From Pedobacter africanus (GTDB taxonomy: Bacteria > Bacteroidota > Bacteroidia > Sphingobacteriales > Sphingobacteriaceae), in NCBI RefSeq assembly GCF_900176535.1, contig NZ_FWXT01000003.1, positions 372,001 to 436,000 of the forward strand: a stretch of DNA of 64,000 bases. Direction: 5' to 3'. The notes beneath the pieces are model-generated. The model had not been told where the DNA came from, searched no databases, and was given only the letters and a program-made list of their open reading frames with translations. Both the position numbers and the translations under genes were made by a program. Positions 8,494-18,063 of the stretch are shown here, piece after piece; position 1 is the stretch's first letter; each line of letters opens with the position of its first letter.

Positions 8494-10683
8494 ATGGATG
8501 TGAAAAAGTCGTTGTTTGACAACTTACAAACCTTTTTTGGTTTTGATAATTTTAAAGGTGATCAGGAGTCAATAATCACCAATGTTCTTGAAAAGAAGAA
8601 CACTTTTGTTATTATGCCTACTGGTGGGGGAAAATCCATATGTTATCAGTTACCTGCTTTAATGAACGAAGGAACTGCAATTGTTATATCCCCATTAATC
8701 GCCTTGATGAAGAACCAGGTGGATCAGCTGCGGGCTTTTGGTGGAAGTGATAGTATAGCACATTTTTTAAACTCTTCTTTAAATAAGACAGAAATCACCC
8801 AGGTAAAGAGTGATTTATTAAACGGGCAGACAAAGCTGCTGTATGTGGCACCTGAGTCACTTTCGAAACAAGATAATATCGATTTTCTGAAACTAATCAA
8901 AATATCTTTTGTAGCGGTAGATGAAGCCCACTGTATTTCTGAATGGGGGCATGATTTCAGGCCTGAGTACCGTAAGATCAGACATGTCATCAGCGGCCTG
9001 GGAGAGGGTATCCCTATTATTGCTTTGACTGCAACGGCAACGCCAAAAGTACAGCAGGATATCATTAAGAACCTGGGCATGAGCGACGCCACCTTGTTTA
9101 AATCTTCTTTTAACAGGCCAAATCTTTTTTATGAGATCCGCCCCAAGCGCGATGTGTTAAAGGAGATCATTCGCTACATTAAGTACAATACCGGTAAATC
9201 GGGGATCATTTATTGTCTGAGCCGTAAAAAGGTAGAGGAAGTTGCCGAATCGTTAAATCTGAATGGCATTAAGGCATTACCTTACCATGCCGGACTGGAG
9301 CCCAAAGTAAGAGCGGAAACCCAGGACAAGTTCCTGATGGAAGATGTGGAAGTAATTGTGGCTACCATTGCTTTTGGTATGGGTATAGACAAACCAGATG
9401 TTCGTTTTGTGATCCATCACGACATTCCAAAAAGTATGGAAGGCTATTACCAGGAAACCGGAAGGGCTGGCCGTGATGGTGGTGAGGGCGTTTGCATCGC
9501 ATTTTATACGCAGAAGGATGTAGATAAACTGGCCAAATTTATGAAAGACAAGCCGGTATCTGAACGTGAAATTGGTACCCAGATCTTAAAAGAGGTGATC
9601 GATTATGCCGAATCCGGCGTCTGCCGAAGGAAGCAAATTCTGCATTATTTTGGCGAGAACTTTAATGAGACAGGATGTAACAGCATGTGCGACAATTGTA
9701 AAAAGCCTAAAAAGCTTTTTGAGGCAGAAGAATCCCTGCTGGTACTCTTGAAACTGATCCGTAACATGGGAGAGAAGTTTGACGACGCGCACATCATTAA
9801 TGTGCTGATGGGCCAGGAAACTGCTCAAACCATTGCCTATGAACACAGTAAGCTGAAGGAATTTGGTTTAGGGGTTGTAGAGGGCGAAAATCATTGGAAA
9901 TCATTGGTGAGGCAGGCCGTGTTGAACAACTTCCTGTCTAAAGATATAGATAATTATGGCTTACTTGGCTTAACCAATTCGGGCCGGGATTTTATAGAGA
10001 ACCCATATAACCTCAAATTTATACTAAACGAGCCTATTGAAAATGCTGCAGACGATGATGAAGATGACGTAAAACATGGCTCAGGAACATTGGATACCCA
10101 ATTGCTCCAGCTATTAAAGGATTTACGGAAAAAGATTGCCAAGCAAAAAAATGTACCGCCTTTTGTGGTTTTCCAGGACCCATCGCTGGAAGAAATGTGT
10201 ACACATTATCCCATTGCGATGGACGAACTGAAGCAAATTTCAGGTGTAGGTAATGGTAAAGCCCTTAAGTTTGGCGCACCTTTCCTCGAACTGATCAAGA
10301 AATATGTGGAAGACAATGATATTGAGCGTCCTATAGATCTGATCATTAAAACCCAGGCCAATAAATCGCAGCTCAAAGTTTCTATCATTCAGAACATTGA
10401 CAGGAAAATTGGACTGGAAGATATTGCGAGGGCAAAAGGCATCACTTATGATGACATTTTAAAAGAGATTGAAGCAATTGTGAATTCAGGAACCAAACTG
10501 AACCTCAACTATTTTGTAGACGAGGTGATTGATGAGGACCGTCAGGATGAGGTATTTGATTATTTCCAGTCTGCTGAAAACGATTCTATTGATGAAGCCC
10601 TCAAAGAACTGGGAGAAACCGACTATTCTCGTGAAGAGATCCAGCTGATGCGTATAAAATTCATGTCTGAATTAGGTAACTAA
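8494..10683 (+). CDS. recQ: ATP-dependent DNA helicase RecQ
   Basis: This 729-residue 3'-5' helicase for recombination and fork repair carries Walker A MPTGGGKS (41-48), the DEAH box (143-146) followed by CISEWGHDFRPEYR, ALTATATPKVQQDI, and the motif VI region YYQETGRAGRDG. A zinc-binding cluster with Cys residues is near 373-400 (C-x-x-C, C-x-x-C), then the RQC winged helix and an HRDC domain at about 545-615. Roughly 110 residues follow the HRDC, which makes it longer than E. coli RecQ; this extended form is common in Bacteroidota. Confidence 0.96.
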   Translation: MDVKKSLFDNLQTFFGFDNFKGDQESIITNVLEKKNTFVIMPTGGGKSICYQLPALMNEGTAIVISPLIALMKNQVDQLRAFGGSDSIAHFLNSSLNKTEITQVKSDLLNGQTKLLYVAPESLSKQDNIDFLKLIKISFVAVDEAHCISEWGHDFRPEYRKIRHVISGLGEGIPIIALTATATPKVQQDIIKNLGMSDATLFKSSFNRPNLFYEIRPKRDVLKEIIRYIKYNTGKSGIIYCLSRKKVEEVAESLNLNGIKALPYHAGLEPKVRAETQDKFLMEDVEVIVATIAFGMGIDKPDVRFVIHHDIPKSMEGYYQETGRAGRDGGEGVCIAFYTQKDVDKLAKFMKDKPVSEREIGTQILKEVIDYAESGVCRRKQILHYFGENFNETGCNSMCDNCKKPKKLFEAEESLLVLLKLIRNMGEKFDDAHIINVLMGQETAQTIAYEHSKLKEFGLGVVEGENHWKSLVRQAVLNNFLSKDIDNYGLLGLTNSGRDFIENPYNLKFILNEPIENAADDDEDDVKHGSGTLDTQLLQLLKDLRKKIAKQKNVPPFVVFQDPSLEEMCTHYPIAMDELKQISGVGNGKALKFGAPFLELIKKYVEDNDIERPIDLIIKTQANKSQLKVSIIQNIDRKIGLEDIARAKGITYDDILKEIEAIVNSGTKLNLNYFVDEVIDEDRQDEVFDYFQSAENDSIDEALKELGETDYSREEIQLMRIKFMSELGN

Positions 10684-10699
10684 TAGCATAACGATAATA

Positions 10700-11515
10700 A
10701 TGACCAACTTTTTAATAGATAAATTAAAAAATACAAATTCCGGTAATTTCTTTTTAATGGCGGGTCCTTGTGCAATAGAAGGAGAAGATGTTGCCTTTCG
10801 CATTGCCGAAAAGATTGTCACCATTACCGATAAATTGCAGATTCCTTATATTTTCAAAGGTTCATACCGTAAAGCCAACCGTTCCAAAGGTGGTTCTTTT
10901 ACAGGCATAGGCGATGAAAAGGCACTTAAAATACTGGAAAAAATAGGAAAGACCTTTGACGTACCTACGGTTACAGATATACATGAAAGTGGAGAAGCGG
11001 CCATGGCTGCTGCCTATGTAGATGTGCTGCAGATTCCTGCCTTTTTATGCAGGCAAACAGACCTGCTCATCGCAGCTGCAAAGACCGGTAAAGTAGTGAA
11101 CGTAAAAAAGGGACAGTTCCTTTCTGCCGGGTCGATGAAGTTTGCGGTAGAAAAGATTGTGGAATCGGGCAACAACAGGGTGGTCCTCACCGACAGGGGC
11201 AATACCTTTGGTTACCAGGACCTGATTGTAGATTACCGCGGACTACCCGAAATGCAGAGTTTTGGGGTACCTGTAGTGATGGACTGTACACATTCCCTGC
11301 AGCAACCCAACCAAAGTTCTGGAGTTACGGGTGGTAAGCCGGAGTTAATAGAGACCATAGCCAAAGCAGCCATTGCTGTGGGTGCTGATGGCTTATTTAT
11401 TGAAACACATCCGGATCCGGCGAATGCAAAGTCCGACGGTGCGAACATGCTCCATCTTGATCTGCTGGAGGAATTGCTGGTTAAACTGGTGAAGATAAGA
11501 AAAGCGGTTATTTAA
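10700..11515 (+). CDS. kdsA: 3-deoxy-8-phosphooctulonate synthase (Kdo-8-P synthase)
   Basis: This 271-residue enzyme condenses arabinose-5-phosphate with phosphoenolpyruvate to Kdo-8-phosphate for lipopolysaccharide. Visible signatures are FFLMAGPCAIEGED near the start, KGSYRKANRSKGGSFTG, TDIHES, QIPAFLCRQTDLL, VKKGQFLSAGSM and DCTHSLQQPN. Length matches the family. It starts 16 bp after recQ on the same strand, so it is probably cotranscribed. Its stop codon lies inside a perfect hairpin terminator. Confidence 0.96.
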   Translation: MTNFLIDKLKNTNSGNFFLMAGPCAIEGEDVAFRIAEKIVTITDKLQIPYIFKGSYRKANRSKGGSFTGIGDEKALKILEKIGKTFDVPTVTDIHESGEAAMAAAYVDVLQIPAFLCRQTDLLIAAAKTGKVVNVKKGQFLSAGSMKFAVEKIVESGNNRVVLTDRGNTFGYQDLIVDYRGLPEMQSFGVPVVMDCTHSLQQPNQSSGVTGGKPELIETIAKAAIAVGADGLFIETHPDPANAKSDGANMLHLDLLEELLVKLVKIRKAVI

Positions 11516-11523
11516 CCGCTTTT
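11500..11523. terminator. Perfect 11-bp hairpin overlapping the kdsA stop, bidirectional
   Basis: AAAAGCGGTTA and TAACCGCTTTT pair perfectly around a TT loop. With A and T runs on both sides it can terminate kdsA and also the convergent OmpA-family gene whose stop is at 11522. Confidence 0.75.
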
Positions 11524-13420
11524 ATATTTTAGTGACCACAAAAGATGTTCTGCGATTTTGTTTCCTGCCTGCCTCAGTATCGTTTGAGACGACAGGTTTG
11601 GTTTCTCCATAGCCTTTAAACGTCAGCCTTTCCGGGGCAATCTTATTTGCGATCAGGTAATCGTAAACGGATCTGGCCCTTTGCAAGGATAATTTTTCAT
11701 TTTGAAGGTTGTTGCCCACATTATCTGTGTGGCCCTGAACTTCTATATGAAGCGTAGCGTTATTGGTCAGCAATTGGGCAAGGGTGGTCAATTCTGTTAC
11801 AGATGCAGGTAGCAGCTGGTATTCATTGGTATTGAAAAAAATGTTCTTCAATACCATATTTTTACCATTAACCAATTTTTCCAACCCAACCGCTACCAGA
11901 AAAGGCCTGCTGATATAGGCGCTGTCGAGCTGGTAATTTTCTGAATAAAACAGATACCCGTCTGCAGTTACATTAAATGCATAGTTTTCGCCCAGGGGCA
12001 TAACCGCCAGGAATTCCCCCGTAGCTGCAGAAGTATAATCCTGATATACCATTTTCCTGGTCTTTAAATTTACCACCTGCACATGTGCCTCCAGAAAGGC
12101 CTTGCTCTCCTTATCGGTCACAATTCCTTTAACATAGGTAATCGGCTGGGGCTTTTTAGCATCGGGCATTTTAAACTGATAAATGTCCATATCGCCCAGT
12201 CCACCTTTTAAATTGGAAGAAAACAAGGCATGGTTACCATCAGGTGTTACAATCAAACCAGTTTCTTCGTTAAAAGTATTGATTGGATAACCCAGGTTTT
12301 CAGGGATTGTCCATTTGCCCTGCTCATCTAACCTACTTAGAAAAATATCCTTATTGCCCATTCCTGGCCATCCATCGGATGAAAAATACAGGGTCTTGCC
12401 ATCGGGATGCAGAAAGGGGGTATGCTCATCATATGGGGTATTAATTTCCGGACCCAGGTTTTCTGGCTGCGACCAATAACCATCCGCTTTCAATGAACTT
12501 TTCCAGATGTCATACCCTCCCAGCCCCCCCGGTCTGTTGCTTACAAAATAAAGTGTGCTGCCATCAGGACTAATGGCTGGTTGTGATTCCCAGTATATGG
12601 TGTTGATCGGGGCACCCAGATTAAATGGCGCCCCCCAATCTTTGCCCTCTTTATGGCTTAAATAAATGTCGCATCTGCCCAAGCCATCTGGCCGGTTACA
12701 ACCTGTAAAAAACAGGTACATTCCGTCGGGAGATATGGATTGCGCACCTTCATTGTATTTAGTAGTGTTGATTTTTTCACTTAAGGGAACAGGCTTGCCC
12801 CAGGCGTTATCTTTCATCCTCGAGATAAAGAAATCTTCATTTCCATTGATGTTGCGACTGAAAATCAGTTGTGCACCGTCGGCTGTTACTGAAGGAAAAT
12901 AATCCCGGTATACAGAATTAATTTCGGGCCCCATGTTTACAGGGTCGTAATTTACTGGTTTCTTTAGGGCTTCAATGGCAAATTCACAATCCTTTTGGTA
13001 TTTTTTTGCCCTGTTCAGAAAATCAGGATCTGTACCTTTATAATTTTGGATGAAATAAGTGATGTTTTTTAGCGCTGATGTGTAATCGCCGGTATTTATA
13101 CCAACTTCCGCAAATCCATAATACATCCTTGGATCGGGATTGCCTCCAAGTGCTATTGCACTCATATAGCTGGCTTTTGCCCGCTCATATCTCTTTAACC
13201 TTCTGCTGAGATCGGCAAGCTGTATGAAAGCGAACTGAAAGGAAGGGTCTGCTTTTACAGCTTCCTCAAGCAGAGCGGCTGCCTGTTCAAAGTCGTTGCT
13301 TTTAAGGTATTCCTGTGCTTTGTCAAAACTACCTTGCGCTTTTTTTACAGATGAAGTTTGTGCAACAACAGCTGGCATAAGGAAAAGCAGGAAGAGGATA
13401 AGCGTAATTTTCTGCATCAA
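11522..13420 (-). CDS. PorE-like envelope protein: TPR, PD40 beta-propeller, regulatory fold, OmpA_C
   Basis: The 632-residue protein has a signal peptide (about 1-20, cleaved near VVAQ), TPR helices (about 25-160), then a six-bladed PD40 propeller with repeated 'SPDG..LYFVSNRPGGLGGYDIW' style blades (about 185-430). A carboxypeptidase-regulatory-like domain follows (about 440-510), then a C-terminal OmpA domain with the peptidoglycan motif HTDNVG and GYGETKP. This order matches PorE of the type IX secretion system and related proteins. It lacks a clear lipobox, unlike classical PorE, so it is called PorE-like. It probably sits at the outer membrane and binds peptidoglycan. Confidence 0.85.
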   Translation of the reverse strand: MMQKITLILFLLFLMPAVVAQTSSVKKAQGSFDKAQEYLKSNDFEQAAALLEEAVKADPSFQFAFIQLADLSRRLKRYERAKASYMSAIALGGNPDPRMYYGFAEVGINTGDYTSALKNITYFIQNYKGTDPDFLNRAKKYQKDCEFAIEALKKPVNYDPVNMGPEINSVYRDYFPSVTADGAQLIFSRNINGNEDFFISRMKDNAWGKPVPLSEKINTTKYNEGAQSISPDGMYLFFTGCNRPDGLGRCDIYLSHKEGKDWGAPFNLGAPINTIYWESQPAISPDGSTLYFVSNRPGGLGGYDIWKSSLKADGYWSQPENLGPEINTPYDEHTPFLHPDGKTLYFSSDGWPGMGNKDIFLSRLDEQGKWTIPENLGYPINTFNEETGLIVTPDGNHALFSSNLKGGLGDMDIYQFKMPDAKKPQPITYVKGIVTDKESKAFLEAHVQVVNLKTRKMVYQDYTSAATGEFLAVMPLGENYAFNVTADGYLFYSENYQLDSAYISRPFLVAVGLEKLVNGKNMVLKNIFFNTNEYQLLPASVTELTTLAQLLTNNATLHIEVQGHTDNVGNNLQNEKLSLQRARSVYDYLIANKIAPERLTFKGYGETKPVVSNDTEAGRKQNRRTSFVVTKI

Positions 13421-13469
13421 TGCTACTAATTTAATAATAGATTAAATGTAGCTAAAAAATAACAGGCTA

Positions 13470-14093
13470 TTAAGGGATATTTAAAAACTTATGTGTTTGC
13501 AGGGAAATCTCCCATTTAGGGTTGGCCATTACATAATCAATGATCAGAGGGGTGATCTCTTTGGATTTTGACCACTCTGGCTGGAGATAGAGCTTACAAT
13601 TGGGTGAAACCGTTTCAGCATATTTCTCTGCCCAATCAAAATCACTCTTGTTGAAAACAATTACTTTTAGCTCATTGGCAAAAGGGGTAATATCAGGGCG
13701 AGGTGCTTTAAACTTTTTGGGTGATAAACAGATCCAGTCCCAGTTTCCCGAAAGGGGGTAGGCACCCGATGTTTCTATAAAAGTCAGAATCCCTTTCTGT
13801 TGCAGGGCTGTGGTCAGATAATCCAGGTTGTAGATCAGCGGCTCACCACCTGTGATGACTACCGCTTTACCGGGAAAACCGGCAGCTTTTTCTACAATGG
13901 CATCGGTGGGCGTTAAAGGATGTAATTCTGCATCCCAGCTTTCCTTCACATCGCACCAGTGGCAACCTACATCACAGCCACCCAAGCGTATAAAATAGGC
14001 AGCTTTTCCTGTATTAAATCCTTCGCCCTGTATCGTGTAAAACTCTTCCATTAAAGGAAGTAATGTGCCGTCTTCCGGTATTTGATGTGCCAT
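13470..14093 (-). CDS. queE: 7-carboxy-7-deazaguanine synthase (radical SAM)
   Basis: This 207-residue radical-SAM enzyme converts 6-carboxytetrahydropterin to 7-carboxy-7-deazaguanine in the queuosine pathway. The Fe-S triad is C40-x3-C44-x2-C47 (GGCDVGCHWCD) after the FYTIQGEGFNTGK segment, and VVITGGEPL is the SAM-binding GGE motif. No other queuosine synthesis gene is adjacent, but a queuosine precursor transporter lies at 21138. Confidence 0.93.
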   Translation of the reverse strand: MAHQIPEDGTLLPLMEEFYTIQGEGFNTGKAAYFIRLGGCDVGCHWCDVKESWDAELHPLTPTDAIVEKAAGFPGKAVVITGGEPLIYNLDYLTTALQQKGILTFIETSGAYPLSGNWDWICLSPKKFKAPRPDITPFANELKVIVFNKSDFDWAEKYAETVSPNCKLYLQPEWSKSKEITPLIIDYVMANPKWEISLQTHKFLNIP

Positions 14094-14170
14094 ATAAAGG
14101 CTGCAAAGGTAAATAATTATCCCGTCAAAATAAGATTATATGTATCTTCAGTGGAAGATATGACCAATGG

Positions 14171-14512
14171 ATGAATAAGTTAAAGTGGCATAAAATTGAT
14201 TTTGAAGCAACTGAACAGGATTTTGTGCGGCAAATTCAGATAGAGGGGAAAAAGCTATGCCTGGTAAAACATCAGGGTGAATTTTTTGTTGTACAGAATT
14301 ATTGTCCGCATGCCGGAGGTGTACTGAGCGGCGGCTGGTGTAAGGACGGGTACCTGGTCTGTCCGATCCATAGATGGGAATATAACCTGCACAATGGGCG
14401 TGGGGCAGAGGGACAGGGCGATTATATCGACACCTATCCGCTTGAGATGCGTGATGACGGCCTATATGTTGGCCTTAAGGAAAGTTGGGTAAAACGTCTT
14501 TTTGGAGGTTAA
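14171..14512 (+). CDS. Rieske [2Fe-2S] protein
   Basis: This 113-residue single-domain Rieske protein resembles NirD-type or ferredoxin components. The cluster ligands are C45-x-H47 and C64-x2-H67 (CPHAGG and CPIHRW). No transmembrane anchor is visible, so it is cytoplasmic. No oxygenase or reductase gene is adjacent, so its redox partner cannot be named. It converges on folD with only 5 bp between stop codons. Confidence 0.88.
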   Translation: MNKLKWHKIDFEATEQDFVRQIQIEGKKLCLVKHQGEFFVVQNYCPHAGGVLSGGWCKDGYLVCPIHRWEYNLHNGRGAEGQGDYIDTYPLEMRDDGLYVGLKESWVKRLFGG

Positions 14513-14517
14513 GGCTG

Positions 14518-15399
14518 CTAACTGTAAATTTCTTTTTTGGCGGAAGCCAGGGTATTTTTCAGTAAGCCTACAATGGTCATTAAACCTACACCACCCGGAA
14601 CAGGGGTAATCCACGAAGATTTAGGGGCTACATTTTCAAAATCAACATCACCAAATAATTTATAGCCCGATTTGGTCTGTTCCGAAGTCTCCCTGTTGAT
14701 GCCTACATCAATAATGATAGCACCAGGTTTCACCATATCTGCAGTAACAAAATTCTTTTTACCAATGGCAGCCACAATGATATCGGCCTGTAAGGCCAGC
14801 TCTTTTAAATTTGCGGTGCGGCTATGGGTGAGCGTAACGGTACAGTTGCCCGGATTGGCATTACGTGCCATTAAAATGCTCATAGGGCTACCTACAATAT
14901 TGCTACGTCCTACAACCACACAGTGTTTGCCGGCAGTGTCAATCTGATAGGCCTGCAGCATTAACAAAATGCCATAAGGCGTTGCCGGGATAAAGCAGGG
15001 CAGGTTGCGCATCATTCTGCCCAGGTTTACCGGGTGAAAGCCATCTACATCTTTACGGTAGTCGATTTTCTCAGTTACCTTTTCAGGATCGATGTGTTTG
15101 GGCAGGGGTAACTGAACAATTAACCCGTCTACACCCGCATCCTGATTTATTTCTTCAATTTTTTGCAACAGTTCAGCCTCTGTTACGTCAACATCATACC
15201 TGATCAGGGATGACCGGAAGCCAACCTTCTCACAGTTTTTCATTTTACTGGCCACGTAAGTTTCACTTCCGCCGTCGTTACCTACTAAAATCGCTACCAG
15301 ATGTGGTTTTCTACCGCTCTTAGCTAAAAAATCTGCAGCTTCCGCCGCTATCTCCTGTTTTATTTTTTCTGATGCGAATTTTCCGTCAAGTAACTGCAT
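14518..15399 (-). CDS. folD: Bifunctional methylene-THF dehydrogenase / methenyl-THF cyclohydrolase
   Basis: This 293-residue enzyme interconverts methylene-, methenyl- and formyl-tetrahydrofolate. Visible signatures are YVASKMKNCEKVGF containing the catalytic Lys, DGLIVQLPLPKHID, KDVDGFHPVNLGRM, PATPYG, the Rossmann VVGRSNIVGSP and the closing TPVPGGVGLMT. Length is normal. It is transcribed in the same direction as lepA, 59 bp downstream of it. Confidence 0.97.
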   Translation of the reverse strand: MQLLDGKFASEKIKQEIAAEAADFLAKSGRKPHLVAILVGNDGGSETYVASKMKNCEKVGFRSSLIRYDVDVTEAELLQKIEEINQDAGVDGLIVQLPLPKHIDPEKVTEKIDYRKDVDGFHPVNLGRMMRNLPCFIPATPYGILLMLQAYQIDTAGKHCVVVGRSNIVGSPMSILMARNANPGNCTVTLTHSRTANLKELALQADIIVAAIGKKNFVTADMVKPGAIIIDVGINRETSEQTKSGYKLFGDVDFENVAPKSSWITPVPGGVGLMTIVGLLKNTLASAKKEIYS

Positions 15400-15458
15400 G
15401 AATTGATGATGTTGTTTTAAGGTTCAAATATAGTCAGCAAGATTTTACATTGCATGAA

Positions 15459-17246
15459 TTAATCCAGTTTTAATACGGCCATAAAGGCAGTTTGAGGAAT
15501 CTCTACGTTACCCACCTGGCGCATGCGCTTCTTTCCCTGTTTCTGTTTTTCCAATAGCTTACGCTTACGCGAAATATCGCCACCATAACATTTTGCGGTA
15601 ACATCTTTACGTAAAGCACTGAGTGTTTCCCTGGCAATAACTTTTGCACCAATAGATGCCTGGATCTTGATTTCGAACTGCTGCCGCGGGATTAACTCTT
15701 TCAATTTCTCGCAGATTTTCTTTCCGAAATCGTAAGCATTGCTACGGTGGATCAGTGAAGATAAGGCATCAACAGGCTCTTCGTTCAAAAGCATATCCAG
15801 CCTTACCAGATCCGATTTTCGGTAACCTACCTGGTGATAGTCAAATGAAGCATAACCTTTTGAAATGGTTTTTAGCTTATCGTAGAAATCGAAAACGATC
15901 TCTCCCATAGGCATCTCAAATACAAGCTCTACACGATCTGATGTCAGATAAGACTGGTTAACGATGATCCCCCTTTTCTGGATACAAAGTGACATTACAG
16001 GGCCTACAAATTCTGCCTTGGTAATGATGTTTGCTTTGATAAAAGGCTCTTCTACTGAATCCAGTTTGCTGGGATCAGGTAAATCAGAAGGGTTATTTAC
16101 AATAACCTCGTCGCCTTTGGTGGTGCGCGCAATATAAGATACGTTGGGGACAGTTGTAATTACTGTCATGCCGAATTCACGCTCCAGACGTTCCTGGATA
16201 ATCTCCATGTGCAGCATACCTAGGAAACCACAGCGGAAACCAAAACCCAGTGCCGCAGAACTTTCTGGCTCAAAAACGATAGAAGCATCATTCAGCTGCA
16301 GTTTATGCATCGCTTCACGCAATTCTTCAAACTCGTCTGTATCTACAGGATAAATCCCTGCGAATACCATTGGTTTAACCTCTTCAAATCCCTGGATAGA
16401 TTCCAGGGCCGGTCTGTCTACTGTTGTGATGGTATCACCTACTTTTACTTCACGGGCTTCTTTAATACCGGAAATGATATAACCCACATCGCCGGTTTTT
16501 ACCGCATTACGTGGCGCCATATCCAGTTTAAGGATACCTACCTCATCGGCAAGGTATTGTTTACCTGTATTGATGAATTTAACTTTATCCCCTTTTTTTA
16601 TTTCACCGTTTACTACTTTATAATAAGCGATGATTCCCCTGAATGGGTTAAATACAGAGTCGAAAATCAGTGCCTGTAAAGGTGCCTGAGGGTCGCCAAC
16701 AGGAGCAGGAACGCGGTCTACGATCGCCTGGATAATATCAGGGATTCCCATACCGGTTTTACCGGACGCAGGGATGATATCCTCACGTTTACAGCCAATC
16801 AGATCAATGATCTGGTCTTTTACTTCTTCAGGCATTGCCCCTGGTAAATCCATCTTATTTAAGATGGGGATAATTTCAAGGTCGTGCTCTAAAGCCAAAT
16901 ATAAATTTGAAATGGTTTGTGCCTGAATACCTTGTGAGGCATCTACGATAAGCAATGCACCTTCACAGGCTGCAATAGAACGAGAAACTTCGTAAGAAAA
17001 ATCCACATGCCCCGGTGTATCGATCAGATTGAAGTTGTATTCAATGTCTCCAACCTTATAATTCATTTGTATGGCATGGCTCTTTATGGTGATCCCACGC
17101 TCACGCTCCAGGTCCATGTTATCCAGCAACTGGGCCTGTGCCTCGCGCTGGCTAATGGTTTGGGTGTATTCCAATAAACGGTCAGCTAAAGTGCTTTTGC
17201 CGTGATCAATATGTGCAATTATGCAAAAATTACGTATGTGCTTCAT
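15459..17246 (-). CDS. lepA: Elongation factor 4 (LepA), back-translocase GTPase
   Basis: This 595-residue translational GTPase begins MKHIRNFCIIAHIDHGKSTLADRLLE, with G1 AHIDHGKST, G3 DTPGH and G4 NKMD. The EF4-specific C-terminal domain ends with CYGGDISRKRKLLEKQKQGKKRMRQ, and FGFRCGFLGMLHMEI is present in domain IV. Length is typical. It remodels stalled ribosomes and is thought to act in elongation or ribosome assembly under stress. Confidence 0.98.
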   Translation of the reverse strand: MKHIRNFCIIAHIDHGKSTLADRLLEYTQTISQREAQAQLLDNMDLERERGITIKSHAIQMNYKVGDIEYNFNLIDTPGHVDFSYEVSRSIAACEGALLIVDASQGIQAQTISNLYLALEHDLEIIPILNKMDLPGAMPEEVKDQIIDLIGCKREDIIPASGKTGMGIPDIIQAIVDRVPAPVGDPQAPLQALIFDSVFNPFRGIIAYYKVVNGEIKKGDKVKFINTGKQYLADEVGILKLDMAPRNAVKTGDVGYIISGIKEAREVKVGDTITTVDRPALESIQGFEEVKPMVFAGIYPVDTDEFEELREAMHKLQLNDASIVFEPESSAALGFGFRCGFLGMLHMEIIQERLEREFGMTVITTVPNVSYIARTTKGDEVIVNNPSDLPDPSKLDSVEEPFIKANIITKAEFVGPVMSLCIQKRGIIVNQSYLTSDRVELVFEMPMGEIVFDFYDKLKTISKGYASFDYHQVGYRKSDLVRLDMLLNEEPVDALSSLIHRSNAYDFGKKICEKLKELIPRQQFEIKIQASIGAKVIARETLSALRKDVTAKCYGGDISRKRKLLEKQKQGKKRMRQVGNVEIPQTAFMAVLKLD

Positions 17247-17303
17247 CAGTGGCGCAAATATAAGATTTTGCCTTGATTATTTTTTTTGAATTTCATCAGG
17301 GGC

Positions 17304-18044
17304 TTAGCTGGCCTGGTTTGCCAGTTCAATTAAGCGTTGTACCGTCTCGCTATCAGTCTGTTCATAGCTAAATTCATCGGCTACCGCACCCATATTCAGC
17401 CGGGTGTTCCTGAACTGCATCCTGCTCTTAACAGGCCCTTTTGCAGAAGCATGAAATTCTACCGCCCCCGTAGTTTGGATGAGCTGGATGATGTTGTTTG
17501 CAGAAACACCGGCACCGGGCATCACAATGATTCTGCCTTTTGCCTGATGGATCAGTGCTGCGATGTTTTCTGCCCCTTTGATGGCCGAAGCTTCCCCACC
17601 GGATGTAAGTACCCTTTCGCAGCCAAGCGCAATGATGTCTTCAAGTCCTTGCCGTAAGTCATTACACATATCGAATGCGCGGTGAAAAGTTACCGGCATA
17701 GGTCTGGCCAGCGCAATCAGTTCTGCACATCTTTCTGTATCAATGCTGCCGTCGGCTTTCAGAATTCCGACAACTACACCATTGCAGTTCAGTGATTTAC
17801 AGGTTAGAATATCGGCTTTCATTAAGTCAAACTCTAAATCTGAATAAAGAAAATCACCACCCCTTGGACGAATGATGGGATATACCTTTATAGTCAGTAA
17901 CTTTTTTGCCAGGGCAATCTGGGCATAGCTGGGGGTGGTTCCACCTTCAGGTAAATTGTCGCACAATTCTACACGTATAGCTCCGCCTGCTTCTGCTGCC
18001 AGTGCCGATGCCACAGAATTGGCACAAACTTCCATATTTACCAT
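17304..18044 (-). CDS. cutC: CutC family protein
   Basis: The 246-residue protein starts MVNMEVCANSVASALAAEAGGAIRVELCDNLPEGGTTPSYA, the CutC TIM-barrel signature, and has the RPRGGDF and VMPGAGVSANNI motifs. CutC was first linked to copper tolerance in E. coli, but this role is disputed, so the family name is given without a firm function. It follows the glycosylasparaginase gene on the same strand with a 19-bp gap. Confidence 0.92.
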   Translation of the reverse strand: MVNMEVCANSVASALAAEAGGAIRVELCDNLPEGGTTPSYAQIALAKKLLTIKVYPIIRPRGGDFLYSDLEFDLMKADILTCKSLNCNGVVVGILKADGSIDTERCAELIALARPMPVTFHRAFDMCNDLRQGLEDIIALGCERVLTSGGEASAIKGAENIAALIHQAKGRIIVMPGAGVSANNIIQLIQTTGAVEFHASAKGPVKSRMQFRNTRLNMGAVADEFSYEQTDSETVQRLIELANQAS

Positions 18045-18063
18045 TGTATAAAATTAAAGGTTA

